A stretch of DNA of 64,000 nucleotides from Euphorbia lathyris (GCF_963576675.1 NC_088912.1:55824395-55888394), one strand, 5' to 3'. Numbered from the stretch's first letter, positions 45,594 to 57,232 are shown. The notes: generated by a model not told the origin, from the sequence alone. Translations and numbers: made by a program.

Positions 45594-45821
45594 ATGATAG
45601 ATGGGAACTTGAAGAAAAGCAAGGTACTTTTGATATCGCAAAACAAAATCTTTAATTTGATTTGTTTTGGTTTTTTCTGAATGTGTAGATATCCCATACC
45701 CAATAGTTTGTTAAATTTGTTTGTTTTGTTGAAGCTTTCATGGTCCAAGACACTGGTCAAGAAGCGGTTTAATATCAAGAGCAAAGCCGAAGAATTTCAA
45801 GCAGACGATATGGTTTATCAT
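45594..45821 (+). pseudogene. Captured 5' fragment of a host gene, probably inositol polyphosphate 5-phosphatase
   Basis: Exon 1 starts with ATG at 45594 (MIDGNLKKSK, to 45623). A GT-AG intron runs 45624-45734 and exon 2 continues LSWSKTLVKKRFNIKSKAEE then FQADDMVY. This resembles the conserved N-terminus of plant type I inositol polyphosphate 5-phosphatases, where the Arg of KKRF is usually Trp. The catalytic exo-endonuclease domain is absent: similarity stops just after FQADDMVY and the right TIR begins at 45943. The upstream pyrimidine-rich part (about 43190-43594) looks like the parental 5' UTR. Identification is from memory of the family and is moderate. Confidence 0.5.
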
Positions 45822-46068
45822 CTTCTGGTTTTGGGGATCTTGGCCAATTTTTTTTGCAAGGAAAATGGGAATGATTTTGGATGGGAATAATTTTTATGCC
45901 AAATAATGTTTATGAGAATGATGTTGAACGACGTTTATGAAATCTGTTAGATTAGGGTATAATTGTAGGTTTGTGTAAAATTCAGGGATAGTTTTGTGGG
46001 TTTATTTGATGTAAGGGCATATCTATTTTTCCGTAATAATACAGGGGCAAATATGTATATTAACCCTA

Positions 46069-48006
46069 AAAAAATATAATTTTATTTGTTTTTTTTATAG
46101 AAAAACTTATATCTTTAATAGATGAACAAGCAAGTACAACAAGAAAAACACAAGGAATGGAACCTTACAAGAACCATAAAGGCACTAAAACGACTACAAA
46201 GAGCAAAAATAACCATAAAAGGTATTAAAAACATAAAAGAACAAGAAAATATATACTTCTCGTAATTCCAAATCCATAGAAAAGCATCTGCAAACGAGTC
46301 ATCATCATTTAAGCCGATCTGAACATTCGGATGTGAATCCTTTCTTTTGTTGCAACCACGTAGATCTATTGATTTATGAACAAGATAAACCGCTTCCGCT
46401 CGTGCTAAATTCGAAAAAGGTATAAATGAAAGAATAATGGAGAGCCGATACAATTCAGACGAATAAAGAGATCAGATGAAGTATATAAATACAGACAGAA
46501 AAAGGATAATAAAAAAATACAGTAAATCTAACTGGTGGAAGGAGGAAGAAGGAAGATAAACTTCCCTCTTCCTCTTTAAAGTAGATTAACAAAATAGGAA
46601 AAGTTGTGTATTTGATAGATGATGAGGCTTTGAGAAAAGAGGGAAAAGAGATAAGAAGAAACTAGGAAAATGGAGGAGGGAGTTTGACGGTTTTCTGAAA
46701 ACCATAGAGAAAAGAAAGAGTAAGTCTAGAAATTGTTCGACAATTTTATTTGTTATACATTTGTAAAAAAACAAAATTTTAATTCTAAGTATTATTGAAT
46801 TAATTTATAATATGCAAGTTATTTGATTAATTTATTTTGAAATTGCAAATTCTAAATCAATGAAGCTCAAATTTCATAATTTATAACATTTTAAACATTT
46901 AAATTAAAAATATAAAAATTTCGGTTATTTGATTGGCAGCCGAACCGAATTTTTTTGATTCGATTATTATAGTATTTGATACGTTTCGGTTCTTTAAATT
47001 ATAAAACATCGGCTAGGTTAACCGACAGTTCGATTCAGTTAGTAACTGAACCGAGTAGATACTCAGCCATAATTTTATGTTTGTTTGGGGAGATAGAGTG
47101 TGGGACAATGGGGGGATAAAGATATTATCCCATCATCCTAAAAAAAGATACTATGCCATCAAACTTATATCAAAGGGGGAGGTATTAGATATGGGATAAG
47201 TTGAGTTAGATGGAAGAGTCTAATTTATCCCTAGAAAATTTTGTAATTTACCATTGATATCCTATTTACAATTCTGAATTGTTTTCCTTTTTGTTGGTTA
47301 TTGTTTTGCTGGTTGTCAGATCGTGGTTCTACTAGTTATGCTTTCATCTAGTTCTCATCATCGATCTAGCTGCTCGTTTTCATTGTCTTTGCTCTGCATC
47401 CTCTCCTTCGGCAGGTACGTGTCTTTATCCTTCTCTTTCTTCCCCCTTCAATGTAAATTTTAGGGTTTCCAATTTTAATGTTATTTGTATATGAATGTTG
47501 TTTCTAAACCTGATTGATATGGGAGATTTGCATATGAATGTTGTAACTTTCATCTTTCTCATATGTTTCCCGTAAATCAAAACCTTTGACTTGTTTTCTG
47601 CTCCAAATATAAGAAGAATAACCAATCTTGATCAATAGTTTTTTCTTTCTAACCATTTCAGTTTAAGTATACATATTCAATGTTTGGTAGCAGGTATTCA
47701 GGTTTATTGTTTATGCAATTGTTAGGTATTCTGTTGTAATTGTACATTGTTGAAGCACAATTTCTAAGAGTTTTTTATTCTGACAAAAATAAATTATTAA
47801 AGAAATTAGATCCCCAAAAATATTTAAATCAAAGAATTAAATTAAATTTGATTTAAGCTAAAATGTTTGCTAAGTGATTACATACTTAAACTTTATATCA
47901 AAACAAATATAAAAGGCCTTATGGAAGCCAAAGGCCCAAAGGCTAATTTCTAGGACCAAGAGTAGAAGCCCAAAGGAACCAGAAGCCCAGAAGCAAATGA
48001 GACGGA
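46069..48006. other. Intergenic region, mostly AT-rich
   Basis: No complete gene. An exon-like pyrimidine-rich stretch with a possible donor (GGCAG/GTACGT) lies at about 47285-47415. Words like AACCGAACCGAA near 46940-47060 suggest an old hAT-type fragment. Neither is firm. The region ends at the left edge of the LTR at 48007 (preceding 5 bp ACGGA). Confidence 0.4.
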
Positions 48007-49494
48007 TGATAGGGGTCAAAAACCCCTATATTTAGGTACGGTTTTTAGGATGGTTCAGTTTAGTTTTCCTTTAATAAGCGAGCAATTCTCGCATTTTTAT
48101 GCATGTGTGCAGTTAGATTTTGTATATGTTTTATTTACTTTTGTAGTTTGAGGTCGTTTCCTGATTGTTTTTAGGCCGCAAATACTGCCAAAATAGCACG
48201 TATGATAACTTTCAATTATTTATTATGGCTAAATGATCAACCAATAGTCGCACCAAATGAAGTTTTTACTCAAATCTAGCGATTGGTGGGTCAATTTAGC
48301 CTTTGAACTAACATCGTTTGGAGTTTTAGTGTGTGTGTAGGTCAAAACAGGAACAATTTCGGGCGAAATCGTGTCTCGGGGTCCCTCAGCAGTCGCTCGG
48401 TGCGTTTGGGCGGTTGTCGCTCGTCGAACTGGCCATTATAGGCCAACTTGGTGAGCTGGCACTGCTAGTGCGACGAGCTGGCCCTCAGAAGCTAGCTCGG
48501 CAAGCTGCGCCTCAGGAATCAGTCTTTTGACTGATTCCCGGCCCCACGACTCCACGTTTAGCCCCCGACTTCTCCACCTGCAACAGGAAACAAATCCAAT
48601 TAGGTTTAGGCTTCGAACTACAACTATAAATAGGACTTTGTAACATTTGTAATATGTCTTTTATCTTTTGTAAAAACCCTAAGCCTCCTCCTTGAAGAAT
48701 CCTCTCCACCTCTTCCATCCACCATTGAAGAAAATCTAAGCTCCGCTCCCCGAGGATCATTCAAGGTTTCATCCTTAAGTCCTAGGAAGACGCTTTCCCT
48801 GAAAGGGATTTTCTTCTCCTTTCATATTTTGTTTACCTTTGATTCAGTCTATGAATCCGAGGCTCATTGTATCTTCGTGACAATTTTCTTCATCTTTAAT
48901 ATAAATTCTGTTTCTTCTTTTGTTCAATTAATTGTATGGTTTAATCTTTGTCTTACGCTTTGCTTAATTGGTTTAACTCATTCATAAATCCAAACATATA
49001 CTTGGCACATATTGCGAGCTGAATCTGACCTAGCCAGATCCTGTAGGATTGACGACCATATAGAAGATTAAGCCCAAATTTTTGAGCCTTAGAGATAGTT
49101 TCGGCCTTACAAGGGAATCACGCACTAGGAACCACAAAAGGATTAGTAGGGTTAATCGCCTTAGGCAAAAGCGACTCAGATTAAGTTATCAATTGATTAA
49201 TGAATTAGGTTGAATTCTATATTATCGTATCATCACGCTTTCCTCAGGGCAATTGCATAGTTAAAAGATCACCTAGGAGTAGAATAACTTAGTTAGGAGT
49301 AGATTAATATAAAAACAAAACCAAGCTTAAACCCCCCAAAGCCTAGATAACATTGGAAACTGAGTAGCTCGATACTTGCAGGAGTAAATACTATGGATTC
49401 GATACCTGGACTTGTCCAGATTATTACTTGATAACGACAGGGGTACACTTATCCTTTAGTGAGTCTCAATTGAGTGACAGCTCGAGGCGCATCA
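48007..49494 (+). repeat. 5' LTR of the second Athila element
   Basis: A 1488-bp LTR, TGATAGGGGTC...GCGCATCA. It contains a GC-rich block of CGAGCTGGCC-like units (about 48405-48510), the hairpin GGAATCAGTC-TTTT-GACTGATTCC (48515-48538) and TATAAATA at 48625-48632, about 85 bp further on. Confidence 0.85.
48400..48632 (+). promoter_or_regulatory. LTR promoter: GC-rich repeats, hairpin, TATA box
   Basis: The order is GC-rich CGAGCTGG-type repeats, a perfect hairpin (10-bp arms, TTTT loop, 48515-48538), then TATAAATA (48625-48632). The same order and spacing recur in the sibling LTR on the other strand (50861-51130). Confidence 0.6.
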
Positions 49495-49500
49495 AGTTTT

Positions 49501-49518
49501 TGGCACCGTTTCCAGGGA
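49501..49518 (+). other. Primer-binding site, tRNA-Asp type, decayed
   Basis: TGGCACCGTTTCCAGGGA matches the tRNA-Asp-complementary site of the 13.8-kb element at 15 of 18 bases, seven bases after the LTR end. Confidence 0.7.
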
Positions 49519-49941
49519 TTTATTTTCTCTACAATATCGAACCAAAGATCGAATTTGTTAGTTTAGGCATTCATTCTGTTTATACTTTTTATTTCATACC
49601 TTTTATACTTGTTCATATGTCAAATAAATTAGGTTATACCTTTTCTATTGTTTTTCATATGTTGAATCTATACAGTTGTATCATGTTACATTGTAAAAAT
49701 CTGTATTACTTATTTCTGTATTGCCAAAAACAATTCTAAGTATCCCTTTGTAATTATGTAAATTGTATGACAAATTTGTATACTATGTAGTTATACTTTC
49801 CTCTTCTTGGAAAATCATGTTTATTTATTTATCTTTTCTTTTCGGCTTATGCATACTCGGTCCGCGGAATTACCTTGTGTCACTCTTAATCTTGAACTTG
49901 AACGTACTCTTTGCAGGATCAGGCAAATCAAGAATAGCAAG

Positions 49942-51530
49942 TGATGCGCCTCCGTTAAGAAGGCTCACTAAGGGATAAGTGTACCCCATCGTTATCAAGT
50001 AATAAATCTGGAAAGTCCAGGTATCGAATCCACATGATTTATTTACTACAAGTATCGAGCTACTTGGTCTCAGGTGTTATCTAGGCTGTGTGGGTTTTGA
50101 GTTGGTTTTGTTTAAGTTAATCTACCCCTAGTTGAATTATGCTACTCCTAGCTAAGTTATACTAATTCGAACTAAGTTATTATACTCCTAAGTGATCTTT
50201 CACTAATGCAATTACCCGAAGGAACATGGTATGAACAATAATGATGAAGATAGATTATTAGGTCAATAGATTAAAAACTTAATCTAAGTCACTTGTATTC
50301 AAGGCGATTAACCCTACTTACCCTCCTGAAGTCCCTAGTGCGTGATTCCCTTGTAAGGCCGAAACTAGGTCTAAGGCTCAGCAATTTGGGCTTAATCAAC
50401 TAAGAGGTCATCAATCTCCTAAGCTCTGACTAGGTCAGATTCAGCTCACAATATGTGCCTACTAGATTTTGGGGCTTTTGAATGAGTTAAACCAATTGAA
50501 TAAAGCGTAAGACAAAGATTAAACAAATAATCATAGAATAAAACAAGAGCTAAAATATCATTAAAGGCGAAGAATATTGTCATGGGATACAATTAGCCTA
50601 GGATTCATAGACTGTATCAAAGGGTACAAACATAGTAAGATAAAAGGTGATACGAAAATCCCTTTCAGGGAACCTGTCTACCCTGCAGCCGGCTTCCTAG
50701 GTCTTAAGGACGGACCTTGAATAATTCTCGGTGGATGGAGCTTCGGAGCTTCGGCAATTGAGGTTGAAGGAGATGGAGAAGGTGGAGAGAATTCTTCAAG
50801 GGTGAAAAGCTAAGGTGATTTACAATAATGAAAGATATCTAATTTACAATTGGAAATTCCTATTTATAGACGCGGTTCGGGCCCTCTTTCTGACCTAATT
50901 CGTGTCCTTTTGCAGGTGGGAATACGTGGGGTCGATTGTGACTTTGTGGGGCCGGGAATCAGTCTTTTGACTGATTCCCGCAGGTCAGCTCACCGAGCTG
51001 GGCGAGCCAGCTCGGCGAGCTGGCTCTTGCAGGCCAGCTCGACGCGAGCTGGCCTCCAGCTCGGCCGAGCAGGCCTATGAAGGCCAGCTCGCCGCGAGCT
51101 GGCCTCCGAAGGCCAGTTCGACGAGCGGTTTTGCCCAGAACGCCTTTGCGCGACTGCTGGATGTCCCAAAATGCAATTTCCGCCGGAACTCATTCCTGCA
51201 CATGCACGAAAACTCCAAATAGCATTAGTCCCAGGGCTAAATTGACCCGCCAATCGCTTATCTTGAGTGAACAGTCCGTTTGGTGCGACTTTTGGCGGAT
51301 CAATTAGCTATAAAAGGTAATGGAAATTTAACGCACATGCTATTTTGGCCATATTTGCCTGAAATAACCAGAAAATGGGCCTAAACAACGAAAAGTAAAT
51401 AAAACATCTCCAATTTCTAACTAACTCACACAAAAGCATATAAATGCGAGAATTGCTCGCTTATTCATGAAATAACGCTAAAAACCGTCTTGAAATCGTA
51501 CCCAAAGATAGGGGTTTTTGACCCCTATCA
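49942..51530 (-). repeat. Solo LTR of a sibling Athila element, inverted, in the leader
   Basis: A 1589-bp LTR in minus orientation, edges TGATGCGCC and CCCCTATCA on the plus strand, flanked by a perfect 5-bp duplication GCAAG (49937-49941 and 51531-51535). No internal region remains. It is homologous to the LTR at 48007-49494 but clearly diverged. TATAAATA (minus) is at 50861-50868, a perfect hairpin CGGGAATCAGTC-TTTT-GACTGATTCCCG is at 50953-50980, and a palindromic GC-rich repeat block follows to about 51130. Confidence 0.9.
50861..51130 (-). promoter_or_regulatory. Solo-LTR promoter: palindromic minisatellite, hairpin, TATA box
   Basis: From upstream to downstream on the minus strand: a GC-rich array of palindromic GGCCAGCTCG/CGAGCTGGCC units (about 50985-51130), a perfect 12-bp-arm hairpin (50953-50980), then a TATA box 84 bp further on. 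Confidence 0.6.
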
Positions 51531-51562
51531 GCAAGCTAGTCGAGACAATCGTACCTATCAAA

Positions 51563-54366
51563 ATGACAGATCTAGAGGACAACATTGAGACATGCACTAA
51601 TACCCGCTCAATGAGCGAGATTTTAGCACCACACCGACACCAGCATCTGGCTGGGATCGTAGCTCTAAACATTCCAGCTAACTCTTATGAGATCAAGTCG
51701 GGAATAATTCACTTGATCCAACAAACGGGACTATTCGGAGCAGAGGTGCAGGAGATCCCAAATGATCATCTAGATCGCTTTTTAATGTGCGCAGACACCG
51801 CAAGGACAAATGGGGTCCCTCAGGATGCTGTTAGACTGAAGCTGTTTCCGTTCTCACTGACTGGACAGGCTTTGGAGTGGCTGAGATCGCTAGAGCCCGG
51901 GTCAATCACTATATGGGCAGGATTAGAGGAGTTCCTCTCTTACTACTTTCCTCCTTCCAAGACAGTGATGCTGAGGAGTGAAATCACTTCATTCCACCAA
52001 CCCGAGCACGAGGCGCTCCATGCATCCTGGACCAGATTTAGGAAGATGCTACGCATATGCCCTCATCACGATATACCTAAACATCAGTTGGTGAGCGTCT
52101 TCTATCACGGTTTGATGCCTATTAACCGAGCTACTGTAGACTCCGCTACAGGTGGAGACTTGTTTAGGAAGACTGCAACAGAGGCATATGAGATGATCAA
52201 CGAGTTGGCAAAGAAGAGTGTATAATGGCAGGAGGAGAAACTCACTGGCCCTTCAAGGTAGTGGGTGTTTGTTGTGGAAGATCAGGATCAGAACCTGGTT
52301 GTAACAGAGCTAAGCAAAAATGTAATATCCTGTATTTTTCCGTTTAAGATATACGTCTCTAAAAAATATATATATCTAAATTTATTATTATATAAATATC
52401 TCTAAAAAAATGGTAATGATTACCAATTTATATTTTATTAGTTTATGAATATTTGTCATTTAGGGAGATAATGACTTTTAAAATTTTATGATATTGTTTA
52501 GATAATTACGAAAGTAAAAAAAATGAATTTTGTAAGTAGTGGGCTTTCTTTTGAACTAATTAGTTGTATAGGTATTTTATATATTTGTTTTTATTATATT
52601 CTATTTTTTAAAAAAATCTACCAAACCATAAATATCTCCTATCTTTAAGCTTCGTTTTTCTACTAGGATTCATTAAGAAAAACGGGTTTCTTTTCAATTC
52701 TGTAAAAATAGGTTTTAGGCTGTACTCTTTTCCACAAAATATATTGGCAGCCACCACTTTGGAAGAGCTTTCACATATGCCATTGAGTTTTCTCACAACA
52801 AAAGAAAATTTGACGGTGTCCAGATGGATTGGAAAAATTGATAACTAAGATTTGGATCTGGCTATTATTTGGAGTTCGAGGTGAGTGGTAATTATGGTTC
52901 ATGACACTATTTGTTTGATTTTGAAATCTCTGGCATGAAATCTGTTTGATAAAAGTATTTCGTTTAAAACATCTTTCTGTCCTTTAGGGATTAATATTAA
53001 AACGTTTGATAAAAATAGTTCGATCCGATTTTTAAATTTATCTCCTATTTTCGTTCCTTTAAAACAGTTGTGATGAATTTTCCTAAAAATGCTATTTGTT
53101 CAAAATAGCCATTGTTTAGTTAGATGATAAACATTTTCTTGAGCTTAAACTTATTTGTCAAATATTCTTTGCATTAGAGCGTAGGCTTCTGGGAACAGGC
53201 CTTTTATATATTAGTTTTTTTATATCATTTATTTATTTGGAAAGGTAAAACTATTTTGAGGTTATATTTAATTTTGTTCATCGATTGATTTATCTGTTTC
53301 CGTTTGTATTGAAGATCTGAAATTTTAATTGAATTCTGTCATCTGGATATTTAAGTTATTTGAAAAATATTATGAGATATAATTTACACACTTTGAAACC
53401 GGTACATGTGCTCAGTATTATCTGTATCTGTTTTCATGTCTCACTGACCTTCATATTAGGCTTGCATTATTTGTTATTGTTCTATCTGTGTACGTGTTTG
53501 TCTTTGTGTCAGTTGTATTAGAATCATGCATAAGGTCAGTGAAGACATTCTGTATCTGAATCTGGTAGCGCTACCATCTATATCTGTTATCTGGCATTTG
53601 GCAATGTGGAATATCATTATTCTGATGTTACTGTACCGTGGTTTTGATCATATCTGTAATTTAATTATTATTATTCGATTTACTTGATTTGAGCAAATAT
53701 TGCAATATTGTTTGATTAATCTGCACCATCATGTTTGATAAATTTCTGAAAATAAATTTGAAACTTATCTGCATATCTGCCTGTTCCCTCGTCTGTTGTG
53801 CTATGATTATCACTCACTGAGATTTTCGCTCGTATAGACGAAATCTCATACCACGTTGATTTTATATTTTTCAGATTAAGATCTCTATAGATGCGCAGAC
53901 ATTTGGGTTCGATGTTGAAGGAGGATATTATTAGTTAGATATTACTATTATACTGATTTGGAGACTTTTGGATAAATTTATGGTATATACTTCTTCACAG
54001 TTTAAGTTGTATCATCAGGCTAGAAGCCTTTATTAGTTAAGCAAGTATTAATTTGCACTTTGAATTTGAGGCTAGCATAGGTTAAGGTAGTCTTAATTTA
54101 TGCGCCGGTCATGGCCAGGTTCGGGTCGTGACAAAAAAGATGGACGTCCTATTGGCAAAATTCAGCCAACCTCCCACTTGTGTGCATTGTGGCGGTGACC
54201 ACCATGGAAAGGACTATCAAGCTGGTAGCCCTTTCGCTGGAGATGGGATGGAGATGGTCAACTAAGTTGGGGGACAACAGAGGTACAATCAGAACTTCAA
54301 CAACTACAATCCCAATAACTACAACTCCTACAACAACAACAACAACAACAACAACTGGAGGAGACC
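51563..54366 (+). pseudogene. gag: Athila gag of the second element, split by a solo LTR
   Basis: The start ATG at 51563 follows the leader. The gag core is clear: VRLKLFPFSLTGQALEWLRS, ITSFHQPEHEALHASWTRF and VFYHGLMPINRATVDSATGG. A TAA at 52223 and later stops break the frame. The coding sequence stops at 52320 at the solo LTR and resumes at 54139 in frame, reading MDVLLAKFSQPPTCVHCGGD: a zinc knuckle whose last Cys is Tyr. An Asn-rich YNQNFNNYNPNNYN stretch follows. It is then cut by the next LTR at 54367. Confidence 0.8.
52321..54133 (+). repeat. Solo LTR, Tekay/Del-like chromovirus, inserted in gag
   Basis: 1813 bp bounded by TGTAATATCC and GGGTCGTGACA, flanked by AAAAA on both sides (52316-52320, 54134-54138). 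The gag frame is continuous when one AAAAA and the LTR are ignored, which confirms the insertion. LTR ends of this kind are typical of Del/Tekay elements in plants (recognised from memory). No internal sequence is left, the usual result of LTR-LTR recombination. Confidence 0.85.
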
Positions 54367-55617
54367 TGTTGTCCTCTGAACAGACTCTAGCAAGTGCACT
54401 AGATACAAGTAATAAAGTGATAAATAGAGTATCGTCTCCACAGTGATTAATGACCAAATTTTACAAGAAAAACCTTACAGAACAGGGTGTTCGTGGTGTG
54501 TAAATTCTTTATATTGAGAGATATTATGAATTGGTAACTAAGTAAATGATTCAACTTATGAAAGAGAATATTTGATAATGATAAAAAGGTAGAACAAGCT
54601 AGGCCACAGAAAAACATGTTACTTTCAGTCTCTAAACATCCTATTTATTCATGAATGAAGTAAAGTGAAGTCAAGGTCTCTGCTTTAATGCTCACTTAAG
54701 TCAACTCTCGTGTGTTCTTAAGATTCTAAGATGTACTACAACCGTAGGCGTCCCTAAAGTTAGTTCTTTCTTGCATGACGATCGAAACAACATTTCTATT
54801 AAGAACACCCTTGATACAACCCCCTAACATTTCTGCTTCAGGGTTTGGACGTTTGCGAAATAGTTCCGTGAAGATGAAAGCAGTTCCCTATCATTCATCT
54901 AACACTAACATACATGCATACAACAATGGAGTGATAACTTTCGCAAACACAACATAATATATCAACATTCATTCATAAATAAGATAATAGAAGACTTACA
55001 TAACAGGCCCTAACTGTCCTAACCCGTTCAAAACGACTACTCACTCATACTGCCGAGTGAATAGTCTGCTTCACAGCTATAGAGCTCCATCAATGGAGTT
55101 TATATCTTTTTCGAGAGCTCTTTCTCTCTACCAAAATATCTGTATTTTTAGTTCATAACAGAGATCCCTTTTTCCTTCTCCCACTACGTCTATTTAAGGG
55201 AAAAGAAAAGGTCAACACGGTACTGAAAGTATCCGAGAAAATATTACAAAAACCAACCAAATTGTTCACAAATCCTAGAATACTAGAAGTGGTTAAGATC
55301 CTTTTGACCCTTGAACACTCAAGGGTCGAACTTTCTTGTCATCATGCTACTTTTACTGCTCTTATCCGCCTTTCCTTCCTGCCGCTCCTGTCGTCTGTCC
55401 TGTCGCTATCCGTCATCAGAAATTTGCAGCGTTAGACCGCTGGATCAAAGGTTGCTCAACTCCTCCTGAAACAGGCTGCTTATAGTCTGTTCGACTTAAT
55501 CTTTCCTCATCTACACAAAAACACTTATAAGACCTTCTTTCTCGTAATTTAACCCTAAAAACACCATTAATTCATTAGAAATGATATGTTAAATTGTAGT
55601 CAAATTCATGCCTAACA
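54367..55617 (-). repeat. 3' LTR of the third Athila element
   Basis: 1251 bp with plus-strand edges TGTTGTCCTC and CATGCCTAACA. The inner edge is preceded on the minus strand by AATTTGGGGGTATT, a good polypurine tract. A TATA-like TTAAATA (minus) lies at 55191-55197. The perfect palindrome GACCCTTGA-ACAC-TCAAGGGTC (55306-55327) is about 108 bp upstream of it. Confidence 0.75.
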
Positions 55618-57232
55618 AATACCCCCAAATTGAATCTTTGCTTGTCCTCAAGTAAACAACAGATAGAAAACAAGTCAACTAATGGGAAAGAGTTAGGAAT
55701 GAAAGAATACGGAAGAAGAGTTGGAGGAGATCAAGGAGAAGAAGGAATTATAACAGATCATTTGTTCTCGGAAGATTTTACAGAAAAACGCAAATCATGA
55801 TATTAAATGAAGTTATGCCAGTGTTTGATCGTGTAACCCTACTCAAGAAATTCCTCAAAGCTTAAAGTTAAACCTCAAATTTCAAAAGAACAACCAACTT
55901 GCCTGTCATGGCTCACTAAGGAATGGATGTTTCACTCACTCTCGTATGGCTCTTTTTCGCCATAAGGAAGGGAATACAACTTCTCTCCTCAGCTCAGTAA
56001 ATACACCAGTAGGGTGTGAGTTTGCTTTTTGGTCCTATTTCTATGGATCAAAATTCTCCAAACAGAGTCCAAAGGTCTTTTAATGGTTGTAATGCAAGGT
56101 TAAGGTTCAGGTGTGGAAGTGAACGACTTTTGTGTGTAAGAATTCTGTCCTCATGCACTTTACACCAATCCTTTATTTCTCACATATAGCTTTGCACAGC
56201 TTTGCACAACTTGTTTTAACAACTGACTTACCCACTCTTTTCATTAACTCCTACCACTAAACAACCAATTCCAATGATTTTGGGCACACATTGTGGTAGC
56301 GTGCCATGAATGAAAAGGTCCTTTATAGATTTTTCTTTTTCCTCTCACTCATTTTATTTTAGTATGCGCTCGAGTTTCCTCAGCCAATCTATATTTTCAA
56401 TTAACACAGCTTGCATGAGGCAGAATCTTGGCTCGTTAAGCTCAAAGTGAAGGGATTATGGTTATTCACAGGCTAAGTTAACGAAAAACATGGGTAAGGC
56501 TCAAATGGTTCATCCTACTATATGAGTGCAATGCACGGGTTAAGTCTTTTAAATGATTGAGTTAGGTGCCTAATGCCTTTATCATTCTAGGTTTGTCAAA
56601 AAAAAAATTCCATTTCAATAGGGCATACCAAAGCAAATTCGCCCTAAAGATAGTAAGTACTGGCCCACTCTTTAAAGAATCAATGCATTTTAAATGCACT
56701 TTCAGGCTCAAGTTCTCACTACTTTGGGGTTTCATGCATTAAGGCCAAAGGTCCCTCACGTGAAAATTGATTTAGAACTTCAAAATTTTTGGAACTTCAA
56801 GACTCAGGAATTTAAGATTAACACAAGGCTATCACCACACATTTCAATCATGACAAGCGCAATCTGTTTATTGATTACTGCAGAACCTAAACAATCGAAA
56901 CGCTAGAATATTTACAAGAAAATGGACACAAACAAAGAATATTTACTAAGGACAGTTAAAGATTTCTATTTGTACAAACCAAAGATCACAGGGGGATAAC
57001 TTGTTATTCAGAAAATTATACTACACTAACAACCTATTCAAACTTTTATCATGTTTATGCATACAAATATTGTAATGTCCCACCCCTAAATTAGAATGGA
57101 ACATTGTCCTCATTGTTATTACTAACAAAAGCATAGGAAAAACAACAGAATCATGATAAACGACGAGTGTAAACAAATGCAAAGAAGGGGTATAAGTGTT
57201 ACCAGATGCTTGGATAGCGATAAATTGAATGA
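55618..57232 (-). other. 3' noncoding region of the third Athila element
   Basis: No coding frame on either strand that I can support. Like the corresponding part of the 13.8-kb element, it lies between the env-like ORF and the LTR polypurine tract. Confidence 0.6.

Larger units (their letters stand above)
43037..46068. mobile_element. Pack-MULE-like element with captured host-gene 5' end
   Basis: Imperfect terminal inverted repeats of about 130 bp: 43037-43166 (GGTTAATACACATATTTG...) and 45943-46068 (complement GGGTTAATATACATATTTG...). They match along their length, for example around GATATGCC(C/T)TTACATCAAATAA. Between them, apart from a nested copia insertion (43599-45506), is roughly 850 bp that is not transposon-like: a pyrimidine-rich 5' UTR-like stretch, a short exon, an intron and part of a second exon. 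Long TIRs without transposase carrying gene fragments define Pack-MULEs. A target duplication could not be confirmed, as the left flank is a poly(A) run. Confidence 0.7.
48007..54366 (+). mobile_element. Second Athila-type element (5' LTR, leader, gag) with two nested solo LTRs
   Basis: Plus-strand order: 5' LTR 48007-49494, tRNA-Asp-type primer-binding site 49501-49518, leader to 49941, then gag from 51563. The leader is split by a solo LTR of a sibling element in opposite orientation, and gag by a 1.8-kb Tekay/Del-like solo LTR. The element is cut again at 54367 by the 3' LTR of a third Athila element, so pol lies outside the window. It is older than the elements inserted in it. Confidence 0.8.

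Noticed and set aside
46115..46453. 112-codon minus-strand ORF as a gene
   Set aside because: No recognisable domain, low-complexity Phe/Ser-rich end, and located in AT-rich intergenic sequence with no supporting signal.
47285..47640. First exon of a second host gene
   Set aside because: There is a donor-like site after a pyrimidine-rich stretch, but no ATG-led coding sequence or downstream exon could be supported.
50985..51130. Regularly spaced GC-rich palindromic repeats that could look like a CRISPR array
   Set aside because: Units are contiguous and variable, with no unique spacers or cas genes, and lie inside a plant LTR.
54180..54446. Thr-rich plus-strand ORF and its Val-rich opposite-strand partner
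   Set aside because: Both are shadows of the AAC-repeat that encodes the Asn-rich part of gag in the third frame.
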